A stretch of 10,067 nucleotides of DNA, from positions 1 to 10,067 of the forward strand of contig JANXWU010000291.1 in assembly GCA_025350985.1 (NCBI GenBank), in the 5' to 3' direction. The notes below the pieces were generated by a model. It worked only from the letters and a program-made list of their open reading frames with translations, did no database searches and had not been told where the DNA came from. This stretch comes from Spartobacteria bacterium (GTDB lineage Bacteria; Verrucomicrobiota; Verrucomicrobiia; Chthoniobacterales; Chthoniobacteraceae). Positions 6,264 through 10,067 of the stretch are shown here, one piece after another; positions within the stretch are counted from its first letter, which is position 1; the number at the start of each line of letters is the position of its first letter. Position numbers and translations under genes: made by a program.

Positions 6264-7436
6264 TCAAGCAGTGAGCAGCCCGCGCAAATACGCCGACGGC
6301 TCGTAATTTTCGATCACCACCTCCACGCGGTCTCCCCAGCGCAACCGCGCCTGCGGCACATTTATTTCCGGCGTTTTGGTCGGCGAAAACAAAATGTCGT
6401 CGTGCTGCGCCTTGCCCGGTTCGGCAAACTTTTCGGGCGTGAGATGGCCGCCGAGATGATCGCTGCGGCCGGTCGCGACGTGGAGCGTGCCGAGGATTTT
6501 TTCGTCCTGAATGTCGCGCCCGGACGGCGGCAGTTCCTGCGTGCCAAAGCCGAGTTCGCCCAGCTCGCCCGTGGCAGGATCGTTCGCGTGTTTTTCGTTT
6601 TCCTCGTCGATGGTTTGCTGGTTGCCACTGATCAACGACACCTCGCTTACCCGGCCCTGCTGCACGCGGCAGAGGCCGATGGTGCCGTCCTCGTATTTCA
6701 TCGGGAACTCGCCTTCCGCGCCCGTCGGCACGAAGTAGATTTCGCCCGCCGGCAGGTTCGCCACGTCCGGCTCCCCACTGCGCACGAGGCCGTGGCTTTT
6801 CTGCGCTTCCTGCCCGCCAAGTTCGAGCCGCAGCGTGAAGCGCTGGCCTTCGATTTCGTAGTCGATCTCAGCGGCATCGGCGCCCGTCATTCCGACGCGC
6901 AGCTTTTCCGCGAGACGGCTGACTTCGTTGTAATCGACCGCGAGCCCAGTGCGCAGGATGATGTCGTTCACCCCGTGCAGCGTCGCGCCGCGAAAGCCGA
7001 TTTTCTTCGCGAGCGCAGTCAGTGGCGCCGTCGCGGAAAAGGTCGAGATGCAGAGGATGATGTCGTAGTTCGGATAAATATCGCGCGCCAAACTGTGCGC
7101 GCGGCCATCGGTCGAAAAGGCCTCGTCGGGCAGGTCGCGATTGCTGCCGCCGGAGATCTTGTAGGCGAACAAATCGCCGTCCTTCAAACTGAGTTCCTCC
7201 AGGACGCCGGCGCGCAAAGGCTCGTAAAAGTCCCTCACCGCGTGCCGCTGAATCGACCATTTCGGATCGGCGAGAAACTTAAAATCCTGCACGTCGCGCG
7301 GCTCGTCGAGATCGATCAGGATGCAGACGCGCTCACCCGGCTTCGGGTTAAAAACGGTGCGCAGCAGGCGCGACAAGCTGAACGGCGGAAACAAGCGGGG
7401 GGCCGTTGCGGCGGCTTGGGGAATGGTTGCGAGCAT
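6264..7436 (-). CDS. M29-family (aminopeptidase T type) metallopeptidase
   Basis: The 390-residue product is similar in length and layout to M29 aminopeptidases (about 370-410 residues). The C-terminal half holds the metal-binding set in order: NLPAGEIYFVP with E232, GELGFGTQE with E294, DEKILGTLHVATG with E312 and H319, and QHDDILFS with H345 and D346. These correspond to the two-metal ligands of thermophilic aminopeptidase T. The N-terminal half (FNPKPGERVCILIDLDEPRD onwards) is the family's nucleotide-fold-like domain. Activity would be release of N-terminal amino acids, but the same fold includes the dioxygenase NicX, so the substrate is uncertain. No signal peptide is seen, so it is cytoplasmic. 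ATG 7436 is the only sensible start. It is divergent from folP with 32 bp between starts. Confidence 0.83.
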   Translation of the reverse strand: MLATIPQAAATAPRLFPPFSLSRLLRTVFNPKPGERVCILIDLDEPRDVQDFKFLADPKWSIQRHAVRDFYEPLRAGVLEELSLKDGDLFAYKISGGSNRDLPDEAFSTDGRAHSLARDIYPNYDIILCISTFSATAPLTALAKKIGFRGATLHGVNDIILRTGLAVDYNEVSRLAEKLRVGMTGADAAEIDYEIEGQRFTLRLELGGQEAQKSHGLVRSGEPDVANLPAGEIYFVPTGAEGEFPMKYEDGTIGLCRVQQGRVSEVSLISGNQQTIDEENEKHANDPATGELGELGFGTQELPPSGRDIQDEKILGTLHVATGRSDHLGGHLTPEKFAEPGKAQHDDILFSPTKTPEINVPQARLRWGDRVEVVIENYEPSAYLRGLLTA

Positions 7437-7468
7437 GGCGGATTTTCTGGTTGGGTGAAGACAGGCAA

Positions 7469-8353
7469 ATGATCTGGCGCATTCAAAACCATCGACTCGA
7501 TCTTGCAGACCGCGCGCTGATCATGGGCGTGCTGAACGTGACCGTAGATTCCTTCTCCGACGGCGGCAAGTTTGCCGACGTGGAATGCGCCGTGGAGCAC
7601 GGACTCGCGATGGCGCGCGACGGCGCGGACATCATCGACCTCGGCGGTGAATCGACGCGCCCCGGTGCGGAGCCGGTGAGCGAGGAGGAGGAAATGCGGC
7701 GCGTGCTACCGGTGGTCGAAAGGCTGAAGGCGGAGGGCGGAGGGCGGAAGGATGAATCGCGAGTATTTCCGACTTTCCCCATCCTCTCCATCGACACCTC
7801 CAAACCCACTGTCGCTGAAGCCGCAATTTCGCGCGGCGCCGGCATCATCAACGACGTGACCGGCCTGCGCGACGACGCGATGCTCGACGTGGCGCGGCGC
7901 ACCGGCGCGGGCGTGATCGCGATGCACATGCAAGGCACGCCCCGCGACATGCAGCGCGCGCCGCAGTATGACGACGTCTTGCGCGAAGTGCGCGCGTTTT
8001 TTGAGAAAACATTTCAGCGCGCCGTCGCGGCGGGCCTGGACCCGGAGTGCCTCGCGTTCGACCCCGGCATCGGCTTTGGCAAAACGACCGCGCACAATCT
8101 GGCGCTGCTGAAAAATCTCGCGGCCCTGCGTGTCGCGGCCCGTCCGCTGGTTGTCGGCGTGTCGCGAAAATCTTTTCTCGGGAAAATCATCGGCAGCGAA
8201 AAGATGGAAGACCGCGCGGCGGCGACAGTGGCGCTGACGGCGTTGCTACGCGAACGCGGCGCGAACGTGCTTCGCGTCCACGACGTGAAGCCCAACGCGG
8301 ACGCGCTGCGCGTGGCCGAATCCCTCCTCACGTCCTCGTGCCTGTCATTCTGA
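7469..8353 (+). CDS. folP: Dihydropteroate synthase
   Basis: The 294-residue product condenses p-aminobenzoate with 6-hydroxymethyl-dihydropterin pyrophosphate in folate synthesis and is the sulfonamide target. Motifs seen: IMGVLNVTVDSFSDGGKF (18-35), DIIDLGGESTRPGAEPV (54-70), ILSIDTSKPTVAEAA (105-119), GIINDVTGL (125-133), MHMQGTPRDMQ (152-162), FDPGIGFGKTTAHNLALL (197-214) and GVSRKSFLG (230-238). Two oddities: the near-invariant Pro of NVTPDSF is Val26, and residues about 87-104 form an extra loop coded partly by a G-rich tandem repeat. The last residues (CLSF) and the stop lie inside an interspersed repeat. The frame is open from 7406 upstream, but ATG 7469 fits the family start; the upstream part would overlap the divergent peptidase gene. 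Confidence 0.95.
   Translation: MIWRIQNHRLDLADRALIMGVLNVTVDSFSDGGKFADVECAVEHGLAMARDGADIIDLGGESTRPGAEPVSEEEEMRRVLPVVERLKAEGGGRKDESRVFPTFPILSIDTSKPTVAEAAISRGAGIINDVTGLRDDAMLDVARRTGAGVIAMHMQGTPRDMQRAPQYDDVLREVRAFFEKTFQRAVAAGLDPECLAFDPGIGFGKTTAHNLALLKNLAALRVAARPLVVGVSRKSFLGKIIGSEKMEDRAAATVALTALLRERGANVLRVHDVKPNADALRVAESLLTSSCLSF
7726..7756 (+). repeat. G-rich purine tandem repeat inside folP
   Basis: The segment runs GAAGGCGGAGGGCGGAGGGC then GGAAGGATGAA; the unit GGCGGAG(GG) occurs about three times. It codes for the KAEGGGRKDE loop of dihydropteroate synthase, where most homologues have a much shorter connection between the second motif and the SIDT strand. Repeats of GGCGGA(A/G) ending in AGGATGAA are, by recollection, common between genes in Verrucomicrobiota. 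Its presence in a coding frame is unusual. Confidence 0.6.
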
Positions 8354-8382
8354 GCGCAGGCTTGGCGGAGTCGAAGAATCTC
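8344..8382. repeat. Interspersed repeat, CATTCTGAGCG...GAAGAATCTC family, copy 2
   Basis: It starts GTCATTCTGAGCGCAG (8344-8359) and ends CGGAGTCGAAGAATCTC (8366-8382). The folP stop codon is at 8351-8353 inside it. It is the direct counterpart of the inverted copy at 8423-8481. Confidence 0.85.
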
Positions 8383-8422
8383 TTGAACCCTTTTCGGCGT
8401 GCCGCCTCACGGGGAAGTGCAT

Positions 8423-8481
8423 GAGATTCTTCGACTCCGTTCCGTTCGCTCTGGCGAACTCCACTGCGCTCAGAATGACAC
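8423..8481. repeat. Interspersed repeat, same family, copy 3 (inverted)
   Basis: It starts GAGATTCTTCGACTCCG and ends CTGCGCTCAGAATGACAC, the reverse complement of copy 2 at both ends. The middle is longer than in copy 2 and contains the small palindrome GTTCGCTCTGGCGAAC (8444-8459). Confidence 0.85.
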
Positions 8482-8505
8482 GCGTTTTTTCAAACTGTGC
8501 CATCC

Positions 8506-8569
8506 GAGATTCTTCAACTTCGCTCCCCCCCGCTTGAAGCCGGGTTAACACTCCGCTCAGACTGACACA
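8506..8569. repeat. Interspersed repeat, same family, copy 4 (interrupted)
   Basis: It starts GAGATTCTTCAACTTCGCTC and ends CTCCGCTCAGACTGACACA, the same orientation as copy 3. A C-run and about 20 extra bases (around 8526-8549, including GCTTGAAGCCGGGTTAAC) separate the two halves. It completes the 294-bp folP-kinase gap, in which I find no gene and no clear promoter. Confidence 0.7.
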
Positions 8570-8647
8570 GCTCGATATCAAGCCGCCATCACGAGCAAAA
8601 CTTCCGGCTGAATATTTCCCAAAACCAGCTACCCTCGCCGCTCGCCC

Positions 8648-9649
8648 ATGATCATCCGCACCAAAGCCTACGCGCGCGCCGGGCTCGTCGGCAATCCGTC
8701 CGACGGCTACTTTGGCAAGACGATTTCGTTCATCGTCCGCAACTTTTGCGCCGAGGTCGTGCTCTACGAAACGCCCGAGCTGGAAATCCTGCCCAACGAC
8801 CGCGACCACTCGCGCTTCGAGAGCATCCACGACCTCGCCGAGGACGTGAAACAGTTCGGCTACTACGGCGGCATCCGGCTGCTGAAGGCGGCGGTGAAAC
8901 GCTTTCACGATCACTGCGCTGAAAACGGCATCCAGCTTCACGAGCAAAACTTCACCATCCGCTACCAGTCGAACATCCCCGGCCAAGTCGGCATGGCGGG
9001 GTCGAGCGCGATCATCACGGCCGGGATGCGCGCGCTGATGAACTTTTACCAAATCACCATCCCCAAGCCCGCGCTCGCGAACCTCGTCTTGAGCGTCGAG
9101 AACAACGAACTCGGCATCCCCGCCGGGTTGCAGGATCGAGTCATTCAGGTTTACGAGGGGCTGGTTTACATGGATTTCGACAAGGCGCTGATGGCAAAAC
9201 AAGGCCACGGGCGCTACGAGGAAATCGACGTGCGCCTGCTGCCGCCGGTCTATGTCGCCTATCGCACCGACCTCTCCGAGGGCACGGAAGTTTTCCACAA
9301 CGACATTCGCAGCCGGTTCAACCGCGGCGACAAGGACGTGGTCGCGGCGATGCACTTTTGGGCCGAACTCGCCGAGCGAGTGAAGGTCCATCTGCTGCGC
9401 GGCGAGAAGGAAAAGATCCCGCCGCTGCTGGACGCGAACTTCGACAAGCGGCGCGAGATTTACAAAGTGAGCGAGGGCAACAACCGGATGGTGGACGCCG
9501 CGCGCTCCGTCGGCGCGAGCGCGAAGTTCACCGGCAGCGGCGGCGCGATCATCGGCACCTACGATGACGAGACGATGTTCCAGAAACTCGTCGCGAAACT
9601 CGAACCGCTAGGCGTGAAGGTGATCAAGCCGCAAATCTTGCCGGAGTAA
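8648..9649 (+). CDS. GHMP-family sugar kinase, glucuronokinase-like
   Basis: The 333-residue product has the three GHMP kinase motifs: N-terminal ARAGLVGNPSDGYFGKTISF (9-28), the ATP-binding Gly/Ser loop PGQVGMAGSSAIITA (111-125), and the C-terminal KFTGSGGAIIG (293-303). AGLQDRVIQVYEG (159-171) holds the likely catalytic Asp163. The first motif and the AGLQDR segment resemble plant glucuronokinase, which phosphorylates glucuronate at C1, more than galactokinase or mevalonate kinase. Substrate identity is an inference; related bacterial GHMP kinases act on other sugars such as heptose or fucose phosphates. No nucleotidyltransferase that would make a UDP- or GDP-sugar lies nearby. ATG 8648 starts right before motif 1. 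The protein is cytoplasmic and complete. Confidence 0.85.
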   Translation: MIIRTKAYARAGLVGNPSDGYFGKTISFIVRNFCAEVVLYETPELEILPNDRDHSRFESIHDLAEDVKQFGYYGGIRLLKAAVKRFHDHCAENGIQLHEQNFTIRYQSNIPGQVGMAGSSAIITAGMRALMNFYQITIPKPALANLVLSVENNELGIPAGLQDRVIQVYEGLVYMDFDKALMAKQGHGRYEEIDVRLLPPVYVAYRTDLSEGTEVFHNDIRSRFNRGDKDVVAAMHFWAELAERVKVHLLRGEKEKIPPLLDANFDKRREIYKVSEGNNRMVDAARSVGASAKFTGSGGAIIGTYDDETMFQKLVAKLEPLGVKVIKPQILPE

Positions 9650-9656
9650 CCAAGTC

Positions 9657-9698
9657 GCAGCCCGTAAAGAGTTAGGTCCAACTGGGATATTGGGCTGC
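9657..9698 (+). other. Hairpin downstream of the GHMP kinase gene
   Basis: GCAGCCC (9657-9663) and GGGCTGC (9692-9698) are perfect inverted 7-mers around 28 nt that contain a small AGTT/AACT pair. It lies 8 bp after the kinase stop. Only CCCTTCT follows, with no real T-run, so it may be a weak terminator or just chance. The rest of the gap to 9792 shows nothing I recognise. Confidence 0.35.
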
Positions 9699-9792
9699 CC
9701 TTCTAAGTCACGTCATGCTCTTCATCGTGCGGAAGGTTTGGTTAGTGCTTCGTGCGCGCCGCTCGAAGGTATCAGGTGTGTGAACGAGTCCT

Positions 9793-10067
9793 ATGAAGAA
9801 ACAAGCTGCCAAAGGCCGCGGGGAAGAAGGAAAGTCTCCGCGCGTCCACTCCATCGAGGAATACTTAGCCTCCGTGAACCCTGTGCAGGCAAAGACTCTC
9901 AAGTCCGTCATTGACTTGATTCTTGCCAAGTTTCCGGGGCTGGCGTCCAAGATTTCCTGGAACGTGCCCCAAATCCATCGGGCCGGACAATATGTGTTTG
10001 GCCTTTCCGCCTTAAAGCATCATCTGGCATTGGCGCCATGGAGTCCGCGTGTCTTGGAAGCCTTTGC
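9793..10067 (+). CDS. DUF1801 (YdhG-like) protein, cut by the window end
   Basis: The first 91 codons are present; the 3' end is outside the window. After a basic N-terminus (MKKQAAKGRGEEGK) the domain begins with VHSIEEYLASVNPVQAKTLKSVIDLILAKFPGLASKISWNVPQ and continues with YVFGLSALKHHLALAPWSP. This fits DUF1801/YdhG: small cytoplasmic proteins with a YjbR/frataxin-like fold, some discussed as iron chaperones, but mostly of unknown role. Third codon positions contain clearly more A and T than in the kinase gene before it (for example AAA, CAA, GAA, TTA, ATT, CTT), which hints at a different origin. ATG 9793 is chosen because the conserved domain follows and no better start lies upstream. 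Confidence 0.8.
   Translation, partial: MKKQAAKGRGEEGKSPRVHSIEEYLASVNPVQAKTLKSVIDLILAKFPGLASKISWNVPQIHRAGQYVFGLSALKHHLALAPWSPRVLEAF

Larger units (their letters stand above)
8344..8490 (+). terminator. folP: Probable folP intrinsic terminator built from two inverted repeat copies
   Basis: The repeat copies at 8344-8382 and 8423-8481 are inverted. GTCATTCTGAGCGCAG (8344-8359) pairs perfectly with 8464-8479 (16 bp), and CGGAGTCGAAGAATCTC (8366-8382) pairs perfectly with 8423-8439 (17 bp). An internal loop separates them; on its right side GTTCGC TCTG GCGAAC (8444-8459) makes its own 6-bp hairpin. Six T residues (8485-8490) follow 5 nt after the stem. A stem plus T-run just after folP fits Rho-independent termination, though the stem is far longer than usual and includes the stop codon. 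Confidence 0.55.

Noticed and set aside
6126..7472. 448-codon open frame on the plus strand
   Set aside because: It lies antisense to the M29 peptidase, whose metal ligands are all in place; its product is Arg/Ala-rich with no family resemblance.
149..8569. CRISPR array from the repeated GAAGAATC-type motifs
   Set aside because: The copies are few, differ in length and orientation, and have no regular spacers; they are interspersed palindromic repeats.
8345..9391. 348-codon open frame on the minus strand
   Set aside because: It is antisense to the GHMP kinase with its three conserved motifs and runs into the repeat region at 8344-8569.
9671..9682. GTTAGGTCCAAC, which fits the integron core patterns GTTRRRY and RYYYAAC, next to a small cargo-like gene
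   Set aside because: The two core-like motifs overlap each other and no properly spaced complementary core pair (about 55-140 bp, with inner L sites) is visible, so an attC site is not supported.

Overview
The window looks like a piece of a moderately G+C-rich bacterial chromosome, most likely from the Verrucomicrobiota. That assignment is an inference. It rests on the gene mix (stand-alone OvoM-type methyltransferase, DUF4412 exported protein, M29-type peptidase, glucuronokinase-like GHMP kinase) and on several families of short palindromic interspersed repeats in the gaps between genes. None of the assigned starts has a canonical AGGAGG Shine-Dalgarno sequence. I recognise a family for every assigned protein-coding gene, although three of those families have no established function.

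Layout. Positions 1-128 hold short direct repeats and may be the terminus of a mobile element lying to the left. From 248 to 7436 every gene is on the minus strand. Read in transcription order these are: an M29-type metallopeptidase (7436-6264); a repeat-filled gap; an OvoM-like 4-mercaptohistidine N1-methyltransferase (5976-5218) followed 5 bp later by a TPMT-type methyltransferase (5212-4634); a gap with a REP-like palindrome; a PagL/acyloxyacyl hydrolase-like outer-membrane protein (4366-3722) with an exported DUF4412 protein (3702-3004); then dusB (2950-1949), a DUF4160/DUF2442 pair with overlapping stop and start (1920-1349), an IscA/ErpA-type Fe-S carrier (1339-968) and an HscB-type J-protein (820-248). 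Three genes are on the plus strand: folP (7469-8353, divergent from the peptidase with only 32 bp between starts), a GHMP kinase (8648-9649) and the start of a DUF1801 gene (9793 to the window end).

How the genes work together. IscA/ErpA and HscB both belong to Fe-S cluster assembly and probably share a transcript with dusB and the DUF4160/DUF2442 pair. The two adjacent methyltransferases could both act on small thiol (or related) compounds; OvoM implies ovothiol synthesis, but the sulfoxide synthase (OvoA core) is not in this window. PagL-like and DUF4412 proteins are both exported and closely spaced. folP is housekeeping folate synthesis.

The most unusual material is not a new gene system but the repeats. 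One inverted pair makes a 17+16 bp stem with a following T-run, carries the folP stop codon in its left arm, and probably serves as the folP terminator. A G-rich purine repeat appears to have expanded a loop inside folP itself. I do not see a convincing undescribed multi-gene system.
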